NCBI GenBank assembly: GCA_025548565.1
Contig: JAJLPB010000001.1
Span: forward strand, 558,001-622,000
Reading direction: 5' to 3'
Length of the DNA: 64,000 nt
From: Rugamonas sp. A1-17
GTDB taxonomy: Bacteria; Pseudomonadota; Gammaproteobacteria; Burkholderiales; Burkholderiaceae_D
Below, piece after piece: positions 34,396-43,369 of the stretch (position 1 is its first letter; each line of letters starts with the position of its first letter). Under the pieces are notes generated by a model that had not been told where the DNA came from, did no database searches, and saw nothing but the letters and a program-made list of their open reading frames with translations. The position numbers were made by a program, and so were the translations under genes.

Positions 34396-35664
34396 CTAGT
34401 GCTTCAGGCCGCGCCAGCCGATGTCGCGGCGGCACTGCATGCCGTCGAACGAAATCTGGTCGACCACTTCGTAGGCCTGCTTCTGGGCGATCTTGATGCT
34501 GTCGCCCAGGCCGACCACGCACAGCACGCGGCCGCCGGTCACCTGCAGATGGCCGCCCACGTCGGCGGTGCCGGCGTGGAAGGTCACCGATTCCGGCGTC
34601 TCGGCCGGGATACCGTCGATGACGGCGCCCTTCAGCGGCGCGTCCGGGTAGCCGGCGGCTGCCAGCACCACGCCAACGGCGGTGCGGCGGTCCCATTCCA
34701 GCTCGACCTGGTCCAGCGTGCCGTGGACGGCGTGTTCCATCACCGCCACCAGGTCGGTCTTCAGGCGCGACATGATTGGTTGCGTTTCAGGATCGCCCAT
34801 GCGGCAGTTGAATTCCAGCGTGCGCGGATTGCCCTGGGCGTCGATCATCAGGCCGGCGTACAGGAAGCCGGTGAAGACGATGCCGTCCTTCGCCATGCCG
34901 GCGATGGTCGGGTTGATGATCTCGCGCATCACGCGGGCGTGCATGGCCGGCGTGACGATAGGCGCAGGCGAATACGCGCCCATGCCGCCGGTGTTCGGGC
35001 CTTCGTCGTTGTCCTTGAGGCGCTTGTGATCCTGGCTGGTGGCCAGCGGCAGGATGTTTTTGCCGTCGCACATGACGATGAAGCTCGCTTCCTCGCCGGC
35101 CAGGAATTCCTCGATGACGATGCGCGCGCCGGCGTCGCCGAAGCGGTTATCGGCCAGCATGTCGTCCACCGCGCGGTGCGCTTCTTCCAGCGACATCGCC
35201 ACCACTACGCCTTTGCCGGCGGCCAGGCCATCGGCCTTGATGACGATCGGCGCGCCGTTGGCGTCGATGTAGGCGTGCGCTTGCGCCACGTCCGAGAAGG
35301 TCTGGTACTTGGCGGTCGGGATGCCGTGGCGCTGCATGAAGGCCTTGGCGAAGTCTTTCGACGACTCCAGTTGGGCCGCTTCTTTCGTCGGGCCGAACAC
35401 CTTCAGTCCGCGCGCGCGGAACAGGTTGACGATGCCGCCGGCCAGCGGAGTCTCCGGGCCGACCACGGTCAGGCCGATGTGCTCCTGCTCGACGAAGGTC
35501 GCCAGTTCGTGCAGGTCCGTGATGTTGACGTTGACCAGGCGCGGATCGCGCGCGGTACCGCCGTTGCCGGGGGCGACGTAGACCATCTGGATGCGTTCCG
35601 ATTGCGCCAATTTCCAGGCCAGCGCGTGTTCACGGCCGCCGGAGCCGACTACCAATATTTTCAT
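34396..35664 (-). CDS. purD: Phosphoribosylamine-glycine ligase
   Basis: A 422-aa ATP-grasp enzyme of purine synthesis (GAR synthetase). The N-terminus is MKILVVGSGGREHALAWKLA; the ATP-grasp core has IVIKADGLAAGKGVVVA, the acidic metal site near EFNCRMGDPETQ, and GGMGAYSPAP. Length is normal. GAGG precedes the ATG. It is in the operon between yebC and hemF. Confidence 0.97.
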   Translation of the reverse strand: MKILVVGSGGREHALAWKLAQSERIQMVYVAPGNGGTARDPRLVNVNITDLHELATFVEQEHIGLTVVGPETPLAGGIVNLFRARGLKVFGPTKEAAQLESSKDFAKAFMQRHGIPTAKYQTFSDVAQAHAYIDANGAPIVIKADGLAAGKGVVVAMSLEEAHRAVDDMLADNRFGDAGARIVIEEFLAGEEASFIVMCDGKNILPLATSQDHKRLKDNDEGPNTGGMGAYSPAPIVTPAMHARVMREIINPTIAGMAKDGIVFTGFLYAGLMIDAQGNPRTLEFNCRMGDPETQPIMSRLKTDLVAVMEHAVHGTLDQVELEWDRRTAVGVVLAAAGYPDAPLKGAVIDGIPAETPESVTFHAGTADVGGHLQVTGGRVLCVVGLGDSIKIAQKQAYEVVDQISFDGMQCRRDIGWRGLKH

Positions 35665-35670
35665 AAATCC

Positions 35671-36396
35671 TCAGTCTTCGATCAGCGTGTTGGAATAGAC
35701 TTCCTGGACATCGTCCAGCGCTTCCAGCGCGTCCAGCAGTTTTTGCATCTTGACGGCGTTATCGCCGGTGAAGACGGTTTCGGTGTCCGGCTTCATGATG
35801 ATCTCGGCCACTTCGGCCTTGAAGCCGGCGGCTTCCAGCGCATCCTTGACGGTCGCGAAGTCGTGCGGGTTGCACAGCACTTCGAAGCCGCCTTCCTCGT
35901 CGGCCACCACGTCTTCGGCGCCGGCTTCCAGCGCCACTTCCATCAGCGCGTCCTCGTTGGTGCCGGGCGCGAACAGGAACTGGCCGCAGTGTTTGAACAT
36001 GAAGGCCACCGAGCCCTCGTTGCCCATGTTGCCGCCGTTTTTGTTGAAGGCGTTGCGCACTTCAGCCACCGTGCGCACGCGGTTGTCGGTCATGCAGTCG
36101 ACGATGACGGCCGCGCCGCCCACGCCGTAGCCTTCGTAGCGGACCTCTTCGTAGGCCGCGCCGTCCTCGCCGCCGGTGCCGCGGGTGATCGCGCGTTGCA
36201 CGTTATCCTTCGGCATATTGGCGTCGGCCGCCTTGTCCACGGCCAGGCGCAGGCGCGGGTTCGAATTCAGGTCGCCGCCGCCCATGCGCGCAGCCACGGT
36301 GATTTCCTTGATGAGACGGGTCCAGATCTTGCCACGCTTAGCATCGGTTGCTGCTTTTTTGTGCTTGATATTGGCCCATTTGCTGTGTCCAGCCAT
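35671..36396 (-). CDS. YebC/PmpR family DNA-binding regulatory protein
   Basis: A 241-aa protein starting [21 protein letters not shown], the family hallmark. It also has [23 protein letters not shown] and the C-terminal domain ending [12 protein letters not shown]. Family members act as transcription regulators or, as shown for some, as ribosome-associated translation factors for proline stalls. AAGGAAG precedes the start. Confidence 0.95.
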   Translation of the reverse strand: MAGHSKWANIKHKKAATDAKRGKIWTRLIKEITVAARMGGGDLNSNPRLRLAVDKAADANMPKDNVQRAITRGTGGEDGAAYEEVRYEGYGVGGAAVIVDCMTDNRVRTVAEVRNAFNKNGGNMGNEGSVAFMFKHCGQFLFAPGTNEDALMEVALEAGAEDVVADEEGGFEVLCNPHDFATVKDALEAAGFKAEVAEIIMKPDTETVFTGDNAVKMQKLLDALEALDDVQEVYSNTLIED

Positions 36397-36447
36397 GTTC
36401 GGTCTTCCTTCGGCGGTAAGTCATTGGTGTGCGGTGAGGGCGGTATT

Positions 36448-37557
36448 CTAGCATAGGGGCCAGCTCAAAACCTTTTCCATCACCTCTGGCAGCTCGATTT
36501 TCGTTACCCACGCGTCCATTTCCTTGACCAGGATGACGGCGCTGTTTTCCTGGTCGATCGGCACCCATTCCGGGTTGTTTTGTCGCATCAGGGCGATCAC
36601 CGGCACGTGCACCGCGTTCGCCAGGTGCATCACGGCCGTTTCCACCGTGATGATCAGGCTGCACAGGCTGAGCACGGCCGGTAGCTGGAAGAAGTTGTCC
36701 ACCGCCGAGAACAGGTGGGTGTCGGGCGGCGCCAGGCGGTCGTACAGCGCCTGCGCGTTCTGCATGTCCTCGGGTACAACGTTGACAATAAAGCCAGCTT
36801 CGCGCCACTTGGGCTGGGCGCGCATTTCCTTGATCAGCTCGAAGGCGCGCTCCAGCGGCCAGCAGCGCTCCTCGCCCTTGGAGTAGGCGTTGATGAAGAC
36901 CACCTGCGGCGGCAGCGCCCAGGTGGCGAATTGATCGCGCGCATAACGCATCCACTCGTCGGGGATCTGGATGGTCGGGTAGCGGTCCGGCTTGGGGATG
37001 TCGATGCCGAAGGCGGTCTGGAACCATTGCGCGTAGATGTCGCTCACGTGCGGCACGTCGCGCTCCTGTGATTCGTACAGCGGCATGGTGGCGTTGAACT
37101 TCAGGATGCTGAGCTTCTTGGACAGCTCGAAGAAGCGGTACTTCTGCTTCTTCAGGCCGACGATGAAGCCGCGCGGGCTGATCTCGCGCGTCAGGCGCGC
37201 GTAGCGGTGGCAGGCCATGTGCGTCAGCGAGACCACGATCGGATACTCCTCGCGCTGCGCCTTGGCGATCGATTGCGCGTGCAGGGCGGGGCTGTAGTTC
37301 TGGGTGTAGGTCTGGTCGATGTACGGGCTGGCGGTGAGCCAGTCGTACAGCGAGTAGTTCTTCAGGTGCGGCCAGTCCTCGGGGTTGTCCGAGCGCCGCC
37401 GCTCGTCGACCCACAGGTGGATCTGCAGGTGGGGGTGGGCCAGCTTGAGCGCGCGAAAGCACATTTGCATGTAGGTGAAGTCGCCGATCGCCATGTGCGT
37501 GACGACCAGGATTTTGTCTGCTTTCGCAAGCAGTGGAGCGGGAATCAGTTGTTTCAT
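36448..37557 (-). CDS. Glycosyltransferase family 9 protein
   Basis: A 369-aa heptosyltransferase-like protein. The N-terminal Rossmann segment is KILVVTHMAIGDFTYMQM, a variant of the usual R-x-x-x-GD motif. The C-terminal nucleotide-sugar region has VFINAYSKGEERCWPLERAFELI and VETAVMHLANAVHVPVIALM. It differs clearly from WaaF. It heads the housekeeping cluster, but its role in envelope glycan assembly cannot be narrowed down. Confidence 0.82.
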   Translation of the reverse strand: MKQLIPAPLLAKADKILVVTHMAIGDFTYMQMCFRALKLAHPHLQIHLWVDERRRSDNPEDWPHLKNYSLYDWLTASPYIDQTYTQNYSPALHAQSIAKAQREEYPIVVSLTHMACHRYARLTREISPRGFIVGLKKQKYRFFELSKKLSILKFNATMPLYESQERDVPHVSDIYAQWFQTAFGIDIPKPDRYPTIQIPDEWMRYARDQFATWALPPQVVFINAYSKGEERCWPLERAFELIKEMRAQPKWREAGFIVNVVPEDMQNAQALYDRLAPPDTHLFSAVDNFFQLPAVLSLCSLIITVETAVMHLANAVHVPVIALMRQNNPEWVPIDQENSAVILVKEMDAWVTKIELPEVMEKVLSWPLC

Positions 37558-37702
37558 GTCGCGGGCTTGCCGGTAAAAATTAATATAGGTTAAGACGGTA
37601 ACACGATGTTGCCTCTAGAGGCAGGCCTCCACTTTTTGTAGGGAAGCTGTCATATCCTCCTGCTACGATTTTCCTTTTACATAACTACAATACGGAGCAC
37701 AC

Positions 37703-40219
37703 ATGGATAGGCGGCAGTTTCTTAAATTCGGCGGTTTTGTCACGGTATCGGTGGCCTCGGGCGTTGGCCTGAGCGCTTGCGGCGGCAGCAGCGCGGCACC
37801 CGGCAGCGATTTGCCGCCGGCCAGCGGTGCGTGGAAATTCCCACAAAGCGTGGCCTCTGGCGATCCGCATGCCGACAGCATCATGCTGTGGACCCGCGCC
37901 GTGCCGGCATCGGCCGACAATGTCGCCGCGGCCACCGGCAGCGACGCCGCCATCCGCCTGGTTGTGACCGCTGTGGATAATAGCAGCTCGCTGGGCGGCG
38001 CCGTGGCCCTGAGCGGCGCCACCGTGGCCGACGTGACCCTGCCGCTGCAGGTCAAGTACGACAACACCGTGCGCCACAAGCTGACCGGCCTGACCGCCGG
38101 CACGACCTACTATTACCAGTTCATCGCCGGCGACAGCCGCTCCAACGTCGGCCGCTTCAAGACCGCGCCGGCCGCCGAGGCCGATGTCTCGCAGCTGCAG
38201 TTCGCCTACATGACCTGCCAGGACTGGAGCGTCAACCACTGGGGCGCGATGAGCAGCATCGCGGGCGAGAACCTGGACTTCATCGTTCACCTGGGCGACT
38301 ACATCTACGAGACCGTGGGCGACTCCTTCCAACTGGGCGCGGTCGAATCGCGCCACGACGCGCTCACGCTGCCGGACGGCGCCTTCAAGAGCGGCTCGTC
38401 GGGCGCCAAGTACGCCACCACGCTGGCCGACTACCGCTACCTGTACAAGAAGTACCGCACCGACAGCCGCCTGCAGGCGCTGCACGAGCGCTTCGCCTTC
38501 ATCGCCATCTGGGACGACCACGAGTTCTCGGACGACGCCTGGCAGGATGCGCAGACCTACGACGGCACCTTCAACGCCGACGGCTCGGACCTGCACCAGA
38601 CCGGCCGCCGCCGCAACGCCAACCAGGCGTGGTTCGAGTACATGCCGGCCGACGTCGATTTCGACACGGCCAGCACCGGCTTCCAGAACATCAAGATCTA
38701 CCGCGACTTCCAGTTCGGTAAGCTGATGCAACTGGTGATGACCGACGAGCGCCTGTACCGCGCCGACCACGTGATTCCGGAATCGTCGATCAACCCGGCC
38801 ACCGGCCAGCCGCTGGGCCGTATCGGCTCGCGCTACCTGGTGCCGCAGGATGTGTTCAACACGGTCGAGGGGCAGAAGATGGCTGGCGCCACCACCATCG
38901 GCCTGGAGCCGCTGGCCACCGTGACCATGCTGGGCACCACCCAGCGCCAGTGGTGGATGGACAAGATGAAGGCCGCCACCACGACCTGGAAATTGTGGGG
39001 CAATGAAGTGTCGCTGCTGCGCATGGGCCTGAACGGCGTGGACGCCATCGCGACGCTGCTGGCGTTGAACGCGGTGCCGACCATCGCGGCGTCGATCGGC
39101 AGCACGGCGGCGGCGGTGGGCGGCAAGTTCCCGCTGGCCGCGGCCATCGTCGCGGCGGCCACCGCGGGCGCTTCGGCGGCCGTGGCGCAGGCTGGCGGCA
39201 CGGCCGCCTATTCCAGCTTCGCCACCGGCGGCACGGCTGCGGCGCAGGGCGCGGCGGCGGTGGCGGCGGGCTTGAGCGCGGCGCAGGCCGCCATTACGGT
39301 CGCCACCATGAACGCCGTCATCGACGTCGATCGCGGCGTGATCGCCGCCACGCCCGCGCAGCAGGCCGCGGTGGGCGCGCAGACCATCGCCTTCGGCTAC
39401 ATCAAGCCGGACATCCAGGCGAAAAAGATTGAATCGCCGTTCGTGGCGGCGTCGGGCAAGAAGGCGGCGCTGGCGCCGTTCTTCACGCGCTTCCTGCTCA
39501 ACTGCGACCAGTGGGACGGCTACAACAGCGAGCGCAAGGCGCTGATGGCGCACCTGAAGACCAACAGCATCGGCAACGTGGTGGCGATCACCGGCGACAT
39601 CCACGCCTTCTTCGCCGGCACCGTCAGCGACGACTACGACGCCACCGGCGGCGGCACGCCGGTGATGGTGGACCTGGTGTCGGCCGGTATCAGCTCGGAT
39701 TCGTTCTTCAGCTACCTGCGCGACGCGGCGTCGGCGCTGGGCGACATCGCCACGCTGGTGGCTTACCCGCTGGCGATCCCGGTCACGGGCCTGGGCACGT
39801 TGAACATCTCGATCGACCTGCTGGACTACACCATGGGCAAGGCCGCGCCGACCCTGGACAGCCTGGCGGAGCAGGTCCGCGTGCAGGTGCGCGGCGCGTT
39901 GGCCGCCAAGGGTTTGCCGGAGGCGCAGCTGGACGCGACCACCAGCGCGGTGCTGGCGGGCCTGCAGGCCAGCAGCGACTTCAGCGTCTCGCTGGTGGCG
40001 CTGGCGCAGCAGCTGTCCGGCCTGGGCAACAACCCGTGGATCAAGCATTTGAACACGGACGCGCAGGGCTATACGCTGGTCACGCTCACGCCGGGCAAGA
40101 TGGTGGCGCAGTTCAAGCAGGTCAACAAGCTGGTGGGCGCCAGCGCGCCGGCCAGCGTGGTGGCCCGCGTGACCACCGCCACCGTGACCGCCGGCTCGGC
40201 TGCTGTGGCGATCAGCTAG
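37703..40219 (+). CDS. PhoD-like alkaline phosphatase with Ala-rich insertion
   Basis: An 838-aa Tat-exported enzyme (DRRQFLKFGGF) with a lipobox-like LSAC. An N-terminal fibronectin-like PhoD domain (FPQSVASGDPHADSIMLWTR) precedes the metallophosphatase core: YMTCQDW, HLGDYIYE, IAIWDDHEFSDD, NQAWFEYMP and TGDIHAFFAGTV. Between about residues 435 and 595 there is a long Ala/Gly-rich insertion (for example AAAIVAAATAGASAAVAQAG) that normal PhoD proteins lack. A second non-typical helical block lies near residues 690-800. CGGAG precedes the ATG. It probably releases phosphate from diesters or monoesters outside the cytoplasm. Confidence 0.88.
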   Translation: MDRRQFLKFGGFVTVSVASGVGLSACGGSSAAPGSDLPPASGAWKFPQSVASGDPHADSIMLWTRAVPASADNVAAATGSDAAIRLVVTAVDNSSSLGGAVALSGATVADVTLPLQVKYDNTVRHKLTGLTAGTTYYYQFIAGDSRSNVGRFKTAPAAEADVSQLQFAYMTCQDWSVNHWGAMSSIAGENLDFIVHLGDYIYETVGDSFQLGAVESRHDALTLPDGAFKSGSSGAKYATTLADYRYLYKKYRTDSRLQALHERFAFIAIWDDHEFSDDAWQDAQTYDGTFNADGSDLHQTGRRRNANQAWFEYMPADVDFDTASTGFQNIKIYRDFQFGKLMQLVMTDERLYRADHVIPESSINPATGQPLGRIGSRYLVPQDVFNTVEGQKMAGATTIGLEPLATVTMLGTTQRQWWMDKMKAATTTWKLWGNEVSLLRMGLNGVDAIATLLALNAVPTIAASIGSTAAAVGGKFPLAAAIVAAATAGASAAVAQAGGTAAYSSFATGGTAAAQGAAAVAAGLSAAQAAITVATMNAVIDVDRGVIAATPAQQAAVGAQTIAFGYIKPDIQAKKIESPFVAASGKKAALAPFFTRFLLNCDQWDGYNSERKALMAHLKTNSIGNVVAITGDIHAFFAGTVSDDYDATGGGTPVMVDLVSAGISSDSFFSYLRDAASALGDIATLVAYPLAIPVTGLGTLNISIDLLDYTMGKAAPTLDSLAEQVRVQVRGALAAKGLPEAQLDATTSAVLAGLQASSDFSVSLVALAQQLSGLGNNPWIKHLNTDAQGYTLVTLTPGKMVAQFKQVNKLVGASAPASVVARVTTATVTAGSAAVAIS

Positions 40220-40514
40220 CGGCAACCCCCAGCTCCCGTTTGAGCGCGCTCACAATGGCGCTCAAGCCGGGGGAGGGGAAGGCTACATCCGTCGACAGTA
40301 TTTGATGTAGTGACTCGCTCGCCGTGTCCAGCGGGCGGGCCAGCGCATCAACGCCTATGGTTCCCATGACCAGGGCGCGCAGCATGCCGCGCGCTGTCGC
40401 GTCGTCGCCAGCCAGAAGCAATTCGTCGATCTCATCCAACACCGCGCTGGCAAACGCCGGATCGGCGGCAATACGCTCAGTTATCCCACGCTCAAAATCA
40501 CGAGTCAGTTCCAT
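40212..40514 (-). CDS. Antitoxin of a RelE/HigB-like pair (HTH type)
   Basis: A 100-aa protein with an N-terminal acidic helical part (ELTRDFERGITERIAADPAF) and a C-terminal short helix-turn-helix-like half (TIGVDALARPLDTASESLHQILS, then ALKRELGV). This is the layout of antitoxins following phage-derived RelE-like toxins. Its start overlaps the end of the toxin gene by 10 bp, so the order is toxin first, as in higBA. It ends 8 bp inside the PhoD gene, which is converging. Confidence 0.75.
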   Translation of the reverse strand: MELTRDFERGITERIAADPAFASAVLDEIDELLLAGDDATARGMLRALVMGTIGVDALARPLDTASESLHQILSTDVAFPSPGLSAIVSALKRELGVAAS

Positions 40515-40849
40515 AGAGTTGCTCCCGCTGTTTTCTTTCTCAGCTTGAATTCCTCATGCAGCGCCTTAGCGTGCGCTATGTCTGCCTGCTGCCGCCGCTT
40601 TGTCCCGCCGCCATACAATATGATCAGTTCCTCGCCGTAGCGAGCAAGGTAAATACGGTCGCCTGGTCCCCAATCGATGACGTATTCGCCTATCCCTTCG
40701 AACCATTTAATGCGGGAGAGGTTCCCACTCTGCATGCGAAATAGCGCGCTTGCGACCTTTGCTGCGGCACGCGCATCCAGGCGATCAAACCATTTCTGGA
40801 ATGGAATCGACTGGTCTGCTCTTACGTATTTTTTAACGCTGATCGCCAC
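40505..40849 (-). CDS. RelE/ParE family toxin (HigB-like)
   Basis: About 114 aa from a GTG at 40849; a TTG at 40885 would add 12 residues. Motifs: FQKWFDRLDARAAAKVASAL, RMQSGNLSRIKWFEGIGEYV, DWGPGDRIYLARYGEELI and LYGGGTKRRQQADIAHA. This is the phage-derived Gp49/RelE-type fold of ribosome-dependent mRNA interferases. No strong ribosome site decides the start. It forms a compact toxin-antitoxin operon with the next gene and appears intact. Confidence 0.82.
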   Translation of the reverse strand: MAISVKKYVRADQSIPFQKWFDRLDARAAAKVASALFRMQSGNLSRIKWFEGIGEYVIDWGPGDRIYLARYGEELIILYGGGTKRRQQADIAHAKALHEEFKLRKKTAGATLWN

Positions 40850-40918
40850 CGGAGCCGCCGGATGGGGAGAAAATGGCGGTGCCAAGCGTCAATGGGCGTT
40901 TGGCTTTACAATTTGGCC

Positions 40919-41827
40919 ATGACTAAAAGCATCACGGACAGCGCGCCGGCGCGCGCCGCCTATCTGGGCGGCTTGGGTATCGCCATCGGCGGGGCGGTTC
41001 TGTTTTCGACCAAGGCGGTGGTGGCCAAGCTGCTATACCGCTATCACATCGACGCCGTCACGCTGATCGCCTTCCGCATGATCTTCTCGCTGCCGGTGTT
41101 CGCCGCCATCGCGCTGTGGAAGATGCGCACCGAGGCGCCGCTCACCAGCAACGACCGCTGGCGCCTGATCGGCCTCGGGCTGGTCGGCTACTACCTCTCC
41201 AGTTTCCTCGACTTCCTCGGCCTGCAATACATCTCGGTCGGCCTCGAACGGCTGATCCTGTTCCTGACGCCGACCTTCGTGCTGCTGATCTCCTCCACGC
41301 TGCTCAAGCAGCACATCAGCCGCAAGCAGTGGCTGGCGCTGCTGATCTCCTACTGCGGCATCGTGTTCGTCTTCCTGCACGACCTCAACAGCGGCAGCAA
41401 GAACGTCGTGCTGGGCGCCTTGCTGGTCACCGGCTCGGCCGCCGCGTATTCCGTCTACCTGCTGCTGTCGGGCGAGATGGTGCGCCGGCTCGGCGCGCTG
41501 CGGCTGGTGTCGTATGCGATGTGCGTCTCCAGCGTGGCCTGCATCGGCCAGTTCTTCCTGCTGCGGCCCGCGTCCGGACTGTTGCAGCCGCTGCCGGTGT
41601 ACGGCCTGTCGCTGGTCAACGGCATCCTGTGCACGGTGATGCCGGTGTTTATGACCATGGCCGCGGTCGAGCGCATCGGCGCCGGCACCGCCTCGCAGGC
41701 TGGTATGATCGGCCCCGTTTCAACGTTGTTCCTGGGCGCGCTGCTGCTGGGCGAGCCTGTCACCTCCTGGCAGTTGGGAGGCACCGTGCTGGTGCTGGCC
41801 GGGATTTATCTGCTGTCAAAAAAATAG
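40919..41827 (+). CDS. EamA/DMT family transporter
   Basis: A 302-aa inner-membrane protein with ten predicted membrane segments arranged as two EamA repeats (GLGIAIGGAVLFSTKAVVAK ... GLQYISVGLERLILFLTPTF; second half with VLGALLVTGSAAAYSVYLL and GPVSTLFLGALLLGEP). It is likely a metabolite or amino acid exporter; the substrate is unknown. The ATG at 40919 begins MTKSITDSAPARAAYLGG, a typical short cytosolic start; a longer frame starts within the toxin promoter. mgsA follows after 9 bp. Confidence 0.9.
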   Translation: MTKSITDSAPARAAYLGGLGIAIGGAVLFSTKAVVAKLLYRYHIDAVTLIAFRMIFSLPVFAAIALWKMRTEAPLTSNDRWRLIGLGLVGYYLSSFLDFLGLQYISVGLERLILFLTPTFVLLISSTLLKQHISRKQWLALLISYCGIVFVFLHDLNSGSKNVVLGALLVTGSAAAYSVYLLLSGEMVRRLGALRLVSYAMCVSSVACIGQFFLLRPASGLLQPLPVYGLSLVNGILCTVMPVFMTMAAVERIGAGTASQAGMIGPVSTLFLGALLLGEPVTSWQLGGTVLVLAGIYLLSKK

Positions 41828-41836
41828 GATCGAGAC

Positions 41837-42223
41837 ATGAAAACCCGCATTGCCCTGATTGCCCACGACAAGAAAAAAGACGACATGATCGCCCTGGCCG
41901 GCGAGTACAAGGACTTCCTGGCCACCTGCACGCTGACCGCGACCGGCACCACCGGCGGCCGCCTGATCAACGAGCTCGGGCTGACCGTGGACCGCAAGCA
42001 TTCGGGCCCGTTCGGCGGCGACTTGCAGATCGGCTCCATGCTGGTCGAGGGCGAGATCGACTGCGTGATCTTCCTGCGCGATCCGATGACGCCGCAGCCG
42101 CACGAACCGGACATCAACGCGCTGGTGCGCGCCTGCGACGTGCACAACACGCCGTGCGCCACCAACGTCTCGTCGGCGCACCTGGTGCTGTCGCAGCTGC
42201 AGCTGCGCGCCGCCACGGCCTGA
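41837..42223 (+). CDS. mgsA: Methylglyoxal synthase
   Basis: A 128-aa cytosolic enzyme converting dihydroxyacetone phosphate to methylglyoxal and phosphate, a bypass of lower glycolysis. Motifs: [14 protein letters not shown], the phosphate site [24 protein letters not shown], and the catalytic Asp in [15 protein letters not shown]. Length is standard and the gene sits in line with the transporter and a quinone reductase. Confidence 0.95.
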   Translation: MKTRIALIAHDKKKDDMIALAGEYKDFLATCTLTATGTTGGRLINELGLTVDRKHSGPFGGDLQIGSMLVEGEIDCVIFLRDPMTPQPHEPDINALVRACDVHNTPCATNVSSAHLVLSQLQLRAATA

Positions 42224-42264
42224 CCGGCGCTACACTTTTCGCATCAAGCACAACGGAGGTACAC

Positions 42265-43239
42265 ATGACCAAGGCAATCCGCATCAACCGCTTCGGCGGC
42301 CCGGAGGTAATGGAACTGGTGGACGTGGAGCTGGGCCCGCCCAGCCCCGGCGAAGCGCAGGTGCGCCATGAGGCGATCGGCCTGAACTTCATCGACGTGT
42401 ACCACCGCACCGGCCTGTATCCGCAGCCGCTGCCGGCCGGCCTGGGCATGGAAGGCGCCGGCGTGGTCGAGGCGGTGGGCGAGGGCGTGACCGAGGTGCA
42501 GGTGGGCGACCGCGTGGCCTACGCGGGCCGGCCGATCGGCTCCTATGCGCAGGCGCGCAACATGCCGGCTTCCCAGCTGCTGGTGCTGCCGGAGAAGCTC
42601 GGCTTCGACACGGCGGCCGCGATGATGCTGCAAGGGTTGACGGTGCAGTACCTGCTCCACCGCACGGTGGCGCTGAAGGCCGGCGACACCATCCTGTTCC
42701 ACGCGGCGGCCGGCGGCGTCGGGCTGATCGCCTGCCAGTGGGCCAGGGTGATGGGCGTGACCTTGATCGGCACGGTGGGCTCGGAGGAGAAGGCGGCGCT
42801 GGCCACCGAGCACGGCGCGCACCACGTCATCAACTACAACAAGGAAAACTTCACCGAGCGGGTGAAGGAGATCACCGGCGGCAAGGGCGTGACGGCGGTG
42901 TACGACTCGATCGGCAAGGACACCTTCATCGGTTCGCTGGATTGCTTGCGGCCCTTGGGCACGATGGTCAGCTTCGGCAATGCGTCGGGGCCGGTGCCGC
43001 CGTTCAGTTTGACCGAGCTGGCCAATCGCGGCTCGCTGTTCATCACGCGGCCGTCGATGATGGCCTACCTGTCCAACCGGGAGGAACTGGAAGCGGCGGC
43101 CAAGTCGCTGTTCGGCGTGGTCGGCAGCGGTGAAGTGAAGGTCGAGGTCCGCCAGCGCTACGCACTGGCGGATGTGGCGCAAGCCCACACCGAACTGGAA
43201 GCCCGCAAGACCACAGGCTCCTCGATCCTGCTGCCCTAG
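42265..43239 (+). CDS. NADPH:quinone oxidoreductase (zinc-free MDR)
   Basis: A 324-aa medium-chain reductase. GroES-like N-terminus (IGLNFIDVYHRTGLYPQPLP, GMEGAGVVEAVGEGV), Rossmann AAGGVGLIACQWA, and the C-terminal LEARKTTGSSILLP typical of QorA. No zinc-binding Cys set is present. CGGAGGT lies before the ATG. Probably reduces quinones or reactive carbonyls. A REP-like repeat starts right after the stop. Confidence 0.92.
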   Translation: MTKAIRINRFGGPEVMELVDVELGPPSPGEAQVRHEAIGLNFIDVYHRTGLYPQPLPAGLGMEGAGVVEAVGEGVTEVQVGDRVAYAGRPIGSYAQARNMPASQLLVLPEKLGFDTAAAMMLQGLTVQYLLHRTVALKAGDTILFHAAAGGVGLIACQWARVMGVTLIGTVGSEEKAALATEHGAHHVINYNKENFTERVKEITGGKGVTAVYDSIGKDTFIGSLDCLRPLGTMVSFGNASGPVPPFSLTELANRGSLFITRPSMMAYLSNREELEAAAKSLFGVVGSGEVKVEVRQRYALADVAQAHTELEARKTTGSSILLP

Positions 43240-43243
43240 GCCG

Positions 43244-43369
43244 GTCGTTCCCCCCCACTGGGGGAAACGACTTCCCGCGCAGGCGGGAACCCATGCTGAG
43301 TCGGCTACGGATGCGCGGCATGGAGGGAATTCAGGCAATGCCTGGATTCCCGCCTGCGCGGGAATGACG
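43244..43369. repeat. REP-like inverted repeat, copy 3, with an extra hairpin
   Basis: The left part is a small hairpin around CCCCCACTGGGGG. Then come the inverted ends of the family (CTTCCCGCGCAGGCGGGAA with CGCCTGCGCGGGAATGACG) and the shared core CCATGCTGAG. This copy is longer than the others because of a spacer near 43310-43350. It fills the gap between the converging quinone reductase and lipoprotein genes. Confidence 0.85.

Noticed and set aside
33166..36456. A 1096-codon plus-strand frame across nadD, hemF, purD and yebC
   Set aside because: It crosses several well-supported genes on the other strand and has the same antisense composition, so it is a codon-bias shadow.
37685..40225. 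An 846-codon minus-strand frame opposite the PhoD gene
   Set aside because: The plus strand has the Tat signal and metallophosphatase motifs; the minus frame is a low-complexity mirror image.
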